In this document: in pieces, positions 8,070 to 16,370 of the stretch
Layout of the letters: each line of letters begins with the position of its first letter
How positions within the stretch are numbered: position 1 is the stretch's first letter
Assembly (NCBI GenBank): GCA_030849945.1
Contig: JAVDKK010000002.1
Coordinates: forward strand, 186,001 to 250,000
From: Schauerella fraxinea
GTDB lineage: Bacteria > Pseudomonadota > Gammaproteobacteria > Burkholderiales > Burkholderiaceae_B
Direction of reading: 5' to 3'
DNA: 64,000 nt
Translations under genes and position numbers: made by a program
Notes under the pieces: generated by a model
Seen by the model: the letters and a program-made list of their open reading frames with translations, nothing else
Database searches by the model: none
Told to the model about the DNA's origin: nothing

Positions 8070-8776
8070 CGCCGTTATTGGATATCCGCCAATTGCGTGC
8101 GGGATATGGTCGTGTGGAAGTGCTGCGCGGCGTGGACCTGCATGTGGGCGAAGGCGAGATCGTCGTATTGCTGGGCAGCAACGGCGCCGGCAAATCCACA
8201 CTCAATAATACGATTTGCGGCCTGTCGCAGGCGTGGTCGGGCGAGGTGCAATTCGATGGCCAGAACCTCTATCGCAAGCACTATCGGCAGGTGGTGCAGT
8301 CGGGGTTGATTCAAGTGCCGGAGGGCAGACGCATTTTTCCGAACCTCTCGGTGCGCGAGAACCTCGAACTGGGGTCGTTCACGCGCGGCCGGCCCTCCCG
8401 GGCGCGCAATCTCGAGCGGGTGATGGAGATCTTTCCGCGCCTGCGCGAACGCATCGATCAGCATGCCGGCACGATGAGCGGCGGCGAGCAGCAAATGGTG
8501 GCGATTGCGCGCGGCCTCATGGCCGAGCCCAAGCTGCTGATTCTGGATGAGCCGTCGCTGGGGCTCTCGCCCCTGTTGGTAGAAGAGATGTTTACGTTGA
8601 TCGCGCGCCTGCACAGCGAAGGCCTGTCGATCCTGCTGGTCGAGCAGAACGTCGGCCAATCGCTCGAAGTGGCGCAACGCGCCTACGTGCTGGAAAACGG
8701 CACGGTGCGGTTTTCCGGTTCGAGCGCCGAATTGCTGGCCAGCGACGCATTGCGCCGGGCCTATCTGGGGATGTGA
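8066..8776 (+). CDS. livF: ABC transporter ATP-binding protein, LivF type
   Basis: A 236-residue ATPase with Walker A GSNGAGKST (37-45), Q-loop region IQVPEGRRIFPNLSVRENL (typical of LivF), a canonical signature MSGGEQQM and Walker B LLILDEPSLGLSP. Unlike its partner LivG, all catalytic motifs are standard, so the LivG/LivF dimer has one canonical and one altered signature half. Start and stop overlap the neighbours (ATGA; TGATG). Confidence 0.93.
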   Translation: MTPLLDIRQLRAGYGRVEVLRGVDLHVGEGEIVVLLGSNGAGKSTLNNTICGLSQAWSGEVQFDGQNLYRKHYRQVVQSGLIQVPEGRRIFPNLSVRENLELGSFTRGRPSRARNLERVMEIFPRLRERIDQHAGTMSGGEQQMVAIARGLMAEPKLLILDEPSLGLSPLLVEEMFTLIARLHSEGLSILLVEQNVGQSLEVAQRAYVLENGTVRFSGSSAELLASDALRRAYLGM

Positions 8777-10044
8777 TGACACACGTGCCGCAAACTCTGG
8801 CGCAGAAGCTGCTCGCCGCCGCCAGCGGCCGCGCTTCGGTGGCGCCCGGCGAGATCGTGACCTGCAAGGTCGATCTCGCCATGTTCCATGATTCGAGTGG
8901 TCCGCGCCGCTTGCAGCCCATGCTCGACGAGCTGGGTGCCGAGATCTGGGATCGCAACAAGGTGGTGCTGGTGATCGACCACTACGTGCCGGAACAGGAC
9001 GACGAGTCGCGCCGTATCGTGCGCATCGCGCGCGAATGGGCCCAACGCGAACGGCTCCCCAATGTGTACGACTCGGTGGGCATCTGCCATGTGGTCGTGC
9101 CGGAGGGCGGGCATTTGCGGCCGGGGATGCTCGCCGTAGGGGGCGATTCGCATTCGCCCACGGGCGGCGCGTTTGGCGCTTATATGTTTGGCGTCGGCAG
9201 CACCGAGATGCTGGGCGTGGTGGTGAAAGGCGAGATCTGGATCAAGGTACCCGACACCATCATGATGCAGTGGGATGGCAAGTTGTCCGACGGCGTAACG
9301 GCCAAGGACATGATGCTGCATATGATCGGCCGCTTCGGTATGAACGGCGGGCGTTATCAGGCGGTCGAGTTCTGCGGCGAAGCGGTGCGGGCGCTGTCCA
9401 TGCAGGAGCGCATGACGTTGTCGAACATGAGTGCGGAACTGGGCTCTCAAGTGGGCTTGATCGCCCCGGATGCGGTCACGCAAGCCTATCTTGCCGAGGT
9501 GGGCGTTTCGGACGTATCGGTGCAAGGGTGGCAATCGGATGTGGATGCCGCAGCCGAGATTCATCGCTTCGATGCCAGCACGTTGGCCCCGTACGTGGCC
9601 GCGCCGCACAGCCCGGCCAATAGCCGCGCCGTGACCGAGTTCGCGGGCACCCCGATCGCCGCGGCTTATATCGGCGCCTGTACCGGCGCCAAGTTCGAAG
9701 ATTTGCGTGCGGCCGCCCGCGTGCTGCAGGGCAAGCGCGTGGCGGCCGGCGTGCGCCTGATGGTCGCCCCGGCCAGCAAGCGCGATCAGGATGCCGCAAC
9801 CGAGGCCGGCATCATGCAGACGCTGATCGATGCGGGCGCCGAAGTATTTGCCACATCGTGCGGCGCCTGTGCCGGTTATGGCGGTTCGATTCCCGACAAC
9901 GCCAACACGATCTCCACCACGGCGCGCAACTTCAAGGGGCGCATGGGCTCGGCGAGCGCGCAGGTGTATCTGGCCTCGCCGTATACGGTGGCGGCGTCGG
10001 CCTTGATCGGTACGATCGCCGACCCGCGCGAGGTGCTGGCATGA
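8776..10044 (+). CDS. aconitase-superfamily hydro-lyase, LeuC-like large subunit
   Basis: A 422-residue member of the LeuC/homoaconitase/dimethylmalate-dehydratase family. The three [4Fe-4S] cysteines are visible: C302 in YIGACTGAKFEDLR, and C362 and C365 in TSCGACAG. The substrate-site motif GGDSHSPTGGAFG is present. Being next to a LeuD-like small subunit but far from leuA or leuB argues against leucine synthesis. The catabolic context fits hydration of an alkyl-maleate, as in DmdAB of nicotinate fermentation (inference). ATG 8776 overlaps the livF stop; a GTG at 8773 is an alternative. Confidence 0.87.
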   Translation: MTHVPQTLAQKLLAAASGRASVAPGEIVTCKVDLAMFHDSSGPRRLQPMLDELGAEIWDRNKVVLVIDHYVPEQDDESRRIVRIAREWAQRERLPNVYDSVGICHVVVPEGGHLRPGMLAVGGDSHSPTGGAFGAYMFGVGSTEMLGVVVKGEIWIKVPDTIMMQWDGKLSDGVTAKDMMLHMIGRFGMNGGRYQAVEFCGEAVRALSMQERMTLSNMSAELGSQVGLIAPDAVTQAYLAEVGVSDVSVQGWQSDVDAAAEIHRFDASTLAPYVAAPHSPANSRAVTEFAGTPIAAAYIGACTGAKFEDLRAAARVLQGKRVAAGVRLMVAPASKRDQDAATEAGIMQTLIDAGAEVFATSCGACAGYGGSIPDNANTISTTARNFKGRMGSASAQVYLASPYTVAASALIGTIADPREVLA

Positions 10045-10547
10045 CCGACGCGCTCACACACCGCGCATGGCGCGTCGGCGCCGATGTCGACACGGATCAG
10101 TTGGCGCCCGGCGCCTATATGAAATTCGGTTTGGACGAGATTGCCAAGCATTGCCTGGAAGGCGTGCGACCCGATTTTGCCGCCGGCGTGCAGCCGGGCG
10201 ATGTGGTGGTGGCCGGGCCGAACTTCGGCATCGGGTCGTCGCGCGAGCAGGCGGCGCAAGCCCTGGTGAGCTTAGGCGTGCGCGCCGTGATTGCGCCGGC
10301 CTTCAGCGGCCTTTATTTCCGCAATGCCTTCAATGTGGGATTGCTGCTGCTGACGTGCGCTGAGGCCGAGCAGATCCAAGAAGGCGAACACTTAACGATC
10401 GACCCGCGAGCGGGCCATGTGATCCGCGCCGACGGCAGCCGTCTGGCCTGCGAGACCGTGCCCGACTTCCTGCTCGAGATGGTGGATGCAGGCGGGCTCA
10501 TGAATCAATTGAAGTTGCGATTTTCGAAGGATGCGAATCATGCTTGA
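10041..10547 (+). CDS. aconitase-superfamily hydro-lyase, LeuD-like small subunit
   Basis: A 168-residue swivel-domain subunit. The motifs DVDTDQLAPGAYMK and GPNFGIGSSREQA (the GSSREHA-type loop that contacts substrate) are present, then APAFSGLYFRNAFNVGLL. Length suits the LeuD/DmdB small-subunit class (about 160-200). The ATG at 10041 overlaps the stop of the large subunit, implying obligate pairing. The REQ in place of the REH seen in many LeuD proteins is typical of the non-leucine subgroup, to my recollection. Confidence 0.87.
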   Translation: MTDALTHRAWRVGADVDTDQLAPGAYMKFGLDEIAKHCLEGVRPDFAAGVQPGDVVVAGPNFGIGSSREQAAQALVSLGVRAVIAPAFSGLYFRNAFNVGLLLLTCAEAEQIQEGEHLTIDPRAGHVIRADGSRLACETVPDFLLEMVDAGGLMNQLKLRFSKDANHA

Positions 10548-12213
10548 CGCCGTGACCCTGGCCGTACTGAAAGGGCGCCTGGAACAGATTGCCGACGAGA
10601 TGGATGCGACGCTGTACCGCAGCGCCTTCAATCCCATCATCGCCGAAGCGCACGATGCCTGCCACGGCATCTACGAAGCCGAGACGGGTGCGACCCTGGT
10701 GCAGGGCAAATCGGGCTTGCCGGTATTCGTGGGCGCCATGGCGTTTGCCGTGCGCGCGGCGATCAAGGTGGCGGCCACGCGCGGCGGCATGATCGAGGGC
10801 GACGTGTGGCTCTTCAACGATCCGTACGAAGGCGGCACGCACGCCAACGACTTCAAACTGGTGCGCCCCGTGTTTCGCGCCGGCAAACTGTTTTGCTTTA
10901 TCGCGTCGGCCGCACACTGGCACGACGTGGGCGGCGCCGTGCCGGGCAACTACAACCCTGCGGCCACCGAATGCTGGCAAGAGGCCGTGCAGATCCCGCC
11001 CGTGCGTATCGTGCGCGCCGGGGTGTTGGACGAAGACGTGCTCGCGATTTTGAAAGCCAATACCCGTCTGCCGGATAGCTTGTGGGGCGATCTCAACGGC
11101 CAGTTGGCTGCGCTGGAATTGGGCGGCCGCCGGCTCGACGGCTTGCTTTCCGAATATGGCGACAGCGTGGTGCTGGAATCGTTGACCACGTTGCGCGCCC
11201 GGGCTGTGAAACTGATGCGCGCCCACATTGCGGCACTGCCCGATGGCGAATACCGTTTCGACGACACGCTCGATAACGACGGCGTGAAGGATGAGCCGCT
11301 GTCGATCGCATTGACGATGACGGTCAAGGGCGACCGCATGACGCTGGATTTCTCGCGCACGTCGCCCTCGTGCGCCGGTCCGGTCAATATCTCCCGCGCC
11401 ACCGCCATTGCCGCGTGCTATGTGGCACTCAAGCATCTGTTTCCCGACGTGCCCGCCAACGCTGGTGTGCTCGATGCCGTCGATTTCGTGATGCCCGACG
11501 GCCTGCTGATCACCGCCGAACGCCCGCGCCCGGTGGGCGGCTATACCGAAACCATTTTGCGCATGATCGATGTGATCTTTTGCGCGATGGCCCAGGCCGC
11601 GCCCGAACGCGCCATGGCGCAGGCCTACGGCACGATCAATGCCTTGTCGATCGCCGGTCATCGCAGCGACGGCGAGCGCGCCGGTCAGCGCTGGGTGATG
11701 TTCAGTTTCTTTGGTGGCGGTCATGGCGGGCATTCGCAAGGCGATGGCTTGAGCCACGGCAACGCACCGATCTCGACGGCCACCATTCCGCCCCTGGAAA
11801 TCCTTGAGGCCGCCTATCCCGTGCGCTTTACGCAATGGGCGCTGCGCCCGGATTCGGGTGGCGACGGCACCTATCGCGGCGGTTTGGGCGCCATCTACGA
11901 GATCGAGCTGCTCGAACAAAGCGCCGAGGTATTTATCTTTGGCGAACGGGGCCGCTCGGCGCCGAAGGGCATCGCCGGTGGGTCGTCGTCGATCTCCAAC
12001 CGCTTTACCTATCAACGCGATGGCGCGTGGCAGACCCCGCCCATGGCGTCGAAAATGCTCGGGATCCGCTTGAAGCAAGGCGAGCGCGTGCGCCTCGAAA
12101 CCCCTGGCGGTGGCGGCTACGGCCCGCCGGCAGGCCGCGCCGACAGCGCACGCGAGAACGATCGTGCGATGGGTTATGTGACTACCGAAAGTGTGAAGGA
12201 GAATGCAGCATGA
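10540..12213 (+). CDS. hydantoinase B/oxoprolinase family protein (HyuB-like)
   Basis: A 557-residue HyuB subunit. The start LDAVTLAVLKGRLEQIADEM is classic HyuB, as are NDPYEGGTHANDF, RPRPVGGYTETILRMID and the C-terminal ETPGGGGYGPP. ATG 10540 is chosen over ATG 10531 because GAAGG ends at 10530, nine bases upstream of 10540. HyuA/HyuB pairs catalyse ATP-dependent opening of hydantoins, 5-oxoproline, lactams or cyclic imides; related complexes carboxylate ketones. It overlaps leuD-like upstream and hyuA-like downstream. Confidence 0.9.
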   Translation: MLDAVTLAVLKGRLEQIADEMDATLYRSAFNPIIAEAHDACHGIYEAETGATLVQGKSGLPVFVGAMAFAVRAAIKVAATRGGMIEGDVWLFNDPYEGGTHANDFKLVRPVFRAGKLFCFIASAAHWHDVGGAVPGNYNPAATECWQEAVQIPPVRIVRAGVLDEDVLAILKANTRLPDSLWGDLNGQLAALELGGRRLDGLLSEYGDSVVLESLTTLRARAVKLMRAHIAALPDGEYRFDDTLDNDGVKDEPLSIALTMTVKGDRMTLDFSRTSPSCAGPVNISRATAIAACYVALKHLFPDVPANAGVLDAVDFVMPDGLLITAERPRPVGGYTETILRMIDVIFCAMAQAAPERAMAQAYGTINALSIAGHRSDGERAGQRWVMFSFFGGGHGGHSQGDGLSHGNAPISTATIPPLEILEAAYPVRFTQWALRPDSGGDGTYRGGLGAIYEIELLEQSAEVFIFGERGRSAPKGIAGGSSSISNRFTYQRDGAWQTPPMASKMLGIRLKQGERVRLETPGGGGYGPPAGRADSARENDRAMGYVTTESVKENAA

Positions 12214-14294
12214 GCCGTACGGACGCTGCTCCGTTGGTCGTGGGCGTCGATGTTGGCGGCACGTTTACCGATTTGTTTGTGCTGGATGAAGCACGTGGCA
12301 CGGCCCGCATCGTGAAGGTGCCGTCTACCCGTGGCGAAGAAGCCCGCGGGTTCATGAATGGCATCGATCGCGTGGGTGAGGGCGCCGATGCGTCCATCAT
12401 CTCGACGATCGTTCACGGCACCACCGTGGGCACCAATGCCTTGCTGGAACGCAAGGTGGCGCGCACTGGCCTGATCACCACCACCGGATTTCGCGACGTG
12501 CTGGAAATGCGCCGTCGCGATCGCCCCGCCACGTGGGGACTACGCGGCAGCTTCGAACCGATCGTGCCGCGCGACCTGCGGTTGGAAGTGGACGAGCGCG
12601 TGTTGGCCGACGGCAGCGTGCACACGCCCGTCGATCTGGATCAGGTCACGCAAGCCGCGCACGCGCTGCTGGCGCAAGGTTGCCAGGCCGTCTGCGTGTT
12701 CTTCGTCAACGCCTACGCCAATCCGTCCAACGAAGCTGCTGCGGTGGCCGCCGTGCGTGCCGTATGGCCCAATGGCCATGTGACGGCAGCCACCGAAGTG
12801 CTGCCCGAGATTCGGGAATTCGAGCGCTGCTCGACGGCCACGCTCAACGCCGCGTTGCAGCCCGTGGTGGGCAGCTATCTCGAACGGCTCGACCGGGATC
12901 TGAAGCAACACGGCTTTGCCGGTGAACTGCTGGTGGTGCAAAGCAATGGCGGCATCATGTCGCGCGAAACCGCGTGCGATATCCCGATCCGTACGGCGCT
13001 GTCCGGTCCCGCTGCCGGCGTGATTGCGTGCGCCGAGATTGCCCGCGCGGCAGGATTTGCCAACGTGGTCACCGGCGACATGGGCGGAACCTCGTTCGAC
13101 GTCTCGCTTGTGGCTGATGGCCAGGCCTCGTTGGCCGCACAAACGTCGATCGATTTCGGCATGGTGGTGCGCGCGCCGATGATCCAGATCGAAACCATCG
13201 GTGCCGGCGGCGGCTCGATCGCGTCGGTCGATGCGGGAGGGCTGTTGCAGGTGGGCCCCGAGTCGGCCGGCAGCATTCCGGGCCCGGCCTGCTACGGGCG
13301 CGGCAATACGCGGCCCACTGTCACCGATGCGAATGTGCTGTTGGGCCGCATTGCCGCCGATCGCCCACTGGGCGGCGGATTGCTGGCTGCGCTGGATCTG
13401 GAAAAGGCCCGCGCGGCGATCGCCACACATGTGGCCGAGCCGTTGGGACTGGATCCGCATACGGCTGCCGAGGCCATTCTCACGGTGGCCAACGCCAAAA
13501 TGGCCGGCGCGATTCGCCTGGTGTCGATCGAACGCGGACACGATCCCCGCAAGTTTGCCTACATGCCTTTCGGCGGCGGCGGCGCGCTGCATGTGTGCGC
13601 AATGATGCGCGAAGTGGGCACCCGTACCGGCATCGTGCCGCGCTACCCGGGCGTGACCTCGGCACTCGGCTGCGTCATTGCCGACATGCGTCACGACGCC
13701 GTTCAAACCTTGAACCGGTCGCTCGCCGAACTGGATCTGGCTGACGTTACGGCGCGTATCGATGCGCTCACGCAAAGCTGCGACGAACGGTTGAATTCCT
13801 CCGGCGTGGCGTTCGAGCGCGTCGAAGAAGTGATCGAGTTCGACATGTTGTATGCCGGTCAAAGCCACACGATGCGCGCAGCCGTGGCGCGCGACGCGCT
13901 GTCGGTTGAAGGCATTGGCGCCAGCTTCGAAGCCGCGTATCGCGCTGCCTTCGGTCGTGCGTTAACGGGTATTCCGGTGCGGGTGATGAACCTGCGCTAT
14001 GCCCGTATCGGCGTGCGCCCCAAATTCGATCTGGCGGTGCTCGCGCCTACGACCACCGAGATACCCGAGGCATTGGGCACCCAACGCATCTATCACGACG
14101 GAAAATGGTGGGATGCCACGCGCTATGCGCGATTGGATCTGCCGGTTGCCACCGTGATCGCCGGCCCCGCCATTCTCGAGCAACCCGACACCACCATCTG
14201 GATCGAACCGGGCTTCAATGGCCGGGTGGATACGTTGGGCAACCTCATCGTCGAACGCGATGCCGCGACGGACGTGAACACGGGAGACGCATAA
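12210..14294 (+). CDS. hydantoinase A/oxoprolinase family protein (HyuA-like)
   Basis: A 694-residue HyuA subunit with an actin-like ATPase fold. The N-terminal nucleotide motif GVDVGGTFTDLFVLDE, the conserved STIVHGTTVGTNALLER segment and the central GDMGGTSFDVSL phosphate-binding loop are present. Length matches the roughly 680-720 of the family. ATG 12210 overlaps the hyuB stop. It should supply ATP-driven activation of the amide carbonyl to the HyuB partner. Substrate class (hydantoin, imide, lactam) cannot be fixed from sequence. Confidence 0.9.
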   Translation: MSRTDAAPLVVGVDVGGTFTDLFVLDEARGTARIVKVPSTRGEEARGFMNGIDRVGEGADASIISTIVHGTTVGTNALLERKVARTGLITTTGFRDVLEMRRRDRPATWGLRGSFEPIVPRDLRLEVDERVLADGSVHTPVDLDQVTQAAHALLAQGCQAVCVFFVNAYANPSNEAAAVAAVRAVWPNGHVTAATEVLPEIREFERCSTATLNAALQPVVGSYLERLDRDLKQHGFAGELLVVQSNGGIMSRETACDIPIRTALSGPAAGVIACAEIARAAGFANVVTGDMGGTSFDVSLVADGQASLAAQTSIDFGMVVRAPMIQIETIGAGGGSIASVDAGGLLQVGPESAGSIPGPACYGRGNTRPTVTDANVLLGRIAADRPLGGGLLAALDLEKARAAIATHVAEPLGLDPHTAAEAILTVANAKMAGAIRLVSIERGHDPRKFAYMPFGGGGALHVCAMMREVGTRTGIVPRYPGVTSALGCVIADMRHDAVQTLNRSLAELDLADVTARIDALTQSCDERLNSSGVAFERVEEVIEFDMLYAGQSHTMRAAVARDALSVEGIGASFEAAYRAAFGRALTGIPVRVMNLRYARIGVRPKFDLAVLAPTTTEIPEALGTQRIYHDGKWWDATRYARLDLPVATVIAGPAILEQPDTTIWIEPGFNGRVDTLGNLIVERDAATDVNTGDA

Positions 14295-14298
14295 CGTC

Positions 14299-14907
14299 AT
14301 GCATGCTATCGATCCTCGCAAGACGGCCCTGATCATCGTCGATCTGCAGAACGACTTCATTGCGCCCGATGGCGCCTATGCCATGGGCGGCGCGGCGTCG
14401 CGCGAGGCGCAAGCCTTGCCGGCGTGCGTGGCGCCTGTCGCGCAAGCGCTCAAGGAGCAGGGCGGTCTGGTGGCGTCAAGCCAGTTCACGCTCTGGCCCG
14501 ATGCCAAGGGCGATCCCATGATTTCGCCACACCTCAAGGCCTTAAGGCCTTTTTTGAAACGCGGCGACTTCGCCATGGGCAGCCGCGGGCACGCCAACGT
14601 CGACGCGATTGCTGGCCTCGTCGATGTGTCCGTGTTCAAGGTCGCGTATTCGGCGTTCTTCAATACGCAACTCGATTGGGTGCTCCGCCATGCGGGTATC
14701 GACACCGTTGCCGTGACGGGTATCGTTACCAACGGCGGTGTGGCCAGCACGGTGCGCGATGCGCACATGCGGGAGTACCACACCATCGTGCTGGAAGACG
14801 GTTGCGCGGCGAGCACACCGGCCGCGCATGACGCCGCCATTGCCGACTTGCGCACCGTGAGCGATGTGATGACATGCGCCGCGTTTGCGGCGCTGCTGGG
14901 CGCATGA
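14299..14907 (+). CDS. isochorismatase-fold hydrolase lacking the catalytic cysteine
   Basis: A 202-residue member of the cysteine hydrolase/isochorismatase superfamily. D15 (IIVDLQNDF) and K114 (SVFKVAYSAF) occupy the usual catalytic positions. At the cysteine position the sequence reads VTNGGVAS with G147 (codon 14737-14739), where amidases such as nicotinamidase, RutB or NicF have NVCV. True isochorismatases (EntB, PhzD) also have a non-cysteine residue there. Expected thiol-amidase chemistry is therefore doubtful. It lies 4 bases after hyuA and overlaps the flavoprotein gene (ATGA). Confidence 0.85.
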   Translation: MHAIDPRKTALIIVDLQNDFIAPDGAYAMGGAASREAQALPACVAPVAQALKEQGGLVASSQFTLWPDAKGDPMISPHLKALRPFLKRGDFAMGSRGHANVDAIAGLVDVSVFKVAYSAFFNTQLDWVLRHAGIDTVAVTGIVTNGGVASTVRDAHMREYHTIVLEDGCAASTPAAHDAAIADLRTVSDVMTCAAFAALLGA

Positions 14908-16370
14908 CCGGCGCCGCTTCCGTTGACGGCGCGAGTGCGACGGGTGCGACCGCGCCGTCGGTCGACTCCCATCGCTCGCCATCCGACGCCGCCGCGCCGT
15001 CGATCCAGCGCGGTACGCCCGTGGGTGACGACGTGCTGCATCTGCCCGTCGTTATCGTTGGCGCCGGGGCCTGCGGGCTCACGGCCGCCCTGATGCTCAA
15101 CGATGAGCAGATCGACTGTGTGGCACTCGAACGCGACGCGGTGCCGAGTGGATCGACGGCGCTGTCGTCGGGCTTTGTGCCGGCGGCCGGCACACGCGTT
15201 CAGATGGCGGCCGGTATCGTCGAGTCGCCCGCCGATTTCGCGGCCGACATCCGCGACAAAACCCATGGCACGGCCGCCGAACCTTTATTGCAGGCTTATA
15301 CCGAAGCGATCGCACCCGCCCTGGATGTGCTGCAAGCCCGCCACGGGTTGACCTTCGAATTGCTCGATGGCTTCTTGTACCCGGGCCATCGCGTGCGCCG
15401 CATGCATGCGCTGCCGGAACGCACCGGCAGCGCGTTGATGGGCGCATTGCAACGTGCGGCCGACGCCACCGGCGCGTATGTGCTTACCCAATCCCGCGTA
15501 TGCGAGCTCTGGTGCGATGAAGACGATCGCATCACCGGTGTGGGCTATGTGCGACCCGATGGCACGCTCGAACGCTTGCGTTGCGATGCGCTGATCCTGG
15601 CGTGCAATGGCTTTGGCGGCAACGCGGCCATGGTGCGCGAGCTGCTGCCCGAGATGGCCGACGCGGCATTTGGCGGCCACACCGGCAACGATGGCAGTGC
15701 GATTGCGTGGGGCCAGGCGCTGGGTGCGCGGCTCGCCGACATGGGTGGCTATCAGGGACACGGCTCGTGGGCTGTGCCGCAAGGCGCGCTTGTTTCGTGG
15801 GCCATCATGGTGGCCGGCGGCATCCAGATCAATGCGCGCGGCGTGCGTTTTCACGATGAAACGCAAGGCTATTCGGAAGCCGCCGTGCATGTGCTGCAGC
15901 AGCCTGGCGGCATCGCATGGAACGTGTTCGACAAGCCGTTGCTTGCGTTGGGTCGCGAGTTTCCGGACTTCTGCGAGGCCGAACGTGCTGGTGCAGTGCG
16001 CGAGTGTGCAACGATCGACGCCTTGGCGGCGGTCATCGGCTGCGACGTGGCGGTGCTTGAAGCCACCATCGACCGCAGCGATCGCCGGGCGCTCACTGCG
16101 CCGTTCTACGCCATCAAGGTCACCGGCGCGCTGTTTCACACGCAGGGCGGTCTGGATATCGATCCCGACTGCCGCGTACTGCGCACCGACGGCACGCCGT
16201 TTCCCAACCTGCTTGCCGCAGGCGGCGCCGCGCGCGGCGTATCGGGCAACGCCGTCTGGGGCTATCTGTCCGGCAACGGTCTACTCAGTGCCATCGCGGG
16301 TGGCTTTATCGCGGCCCGCACCGCAGCGGCCCTCGTCGCGCAAGGCGCATCTACTGGAGATATACGATGA
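14904..16370 (+). CDS. FAD-dependent oxidoreductase, fumarate-reductase/ketosteroid-dehydrogenase type
   Basis: A 488-residue flavoprotein. After about 45 non-conserved residues comes the dinucleotide fold VVIVGAGACGLTAALML, then SGSTALSSGFVPAAGTR, and a C-terminal FAD loop AAGGAARGVSGNAVWGYLSG. This is the FAD_binding_2 family (fumarate reductase, urocanate reductase, 3-ketosteroid dehydrogenase). Members add or remove hydrogen across a C=C next to a carbonyl. In this operon it could interconvert saturated and unsaturated forms of the substrate (inference). ATG 14904 overlaps the upstream stop. Confidence 0.87.
   Translation: MTGAASVDGASATGATAPSVDSHRSPSDAAAPSIQRGTPVGDDVLHLPVVIVGAGACGLTAALMLNDEQIDCVALERDAVPSGSTALSSGFVPAAGTRVQMAAGIVESPADFAADIRDKTHGTAAEPLLQAYTEAIAPALDVLQARHGLTFELLDGFLYPGHRVRRMHALPERTGSALMGALQRAADATGAYVLTQSRVCELWCDEDDRITGVGYVRPDGTLERLRCDALILACNGFGGNAAMVRELLPEMADAAFGGHTGNDGSAIAWGQALGARLADMGGYQGHGSWAVPQGALVSWAIMVAGGIQINARGVRFHDETQGYSEAAVHVLQQPGGIAWNVFDKPLLALGREFPDFCEAERAGAVRECATIDALAAVIGCDVAVLEATIDRSDRRALTAPFYAIKVTGALFHTQGGLDIDPDCRVLRTDGTPFPNLLAAGGAARGVSGNAVWGYLSGNGLLSAIAGGFIAARTAAALVAQGASTGDIR

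Noticed and set aside
8776..10547. Biosynthetic leuCD (isopropylmalate isomerase)
   Set aside because: No leuA or leuB nearby, embedded in a transporter-catabolic operon, and motif details (GACTGA, GSSREQ) point to the broader hydro-lyase family.
10498..12078. 526-codon antisense frame over the hyuB-like gene
   Set aside because: Same shadow composition, no RBS, and fully overlapped by a well-recognised HyuB.
14299..14907. NicF-type maleamate amidase as the obvious partner of HyuAB
   Set aside because: The nucleophilic cysteine is replaced by glycine, so ordinary amidase assignment is not supported.
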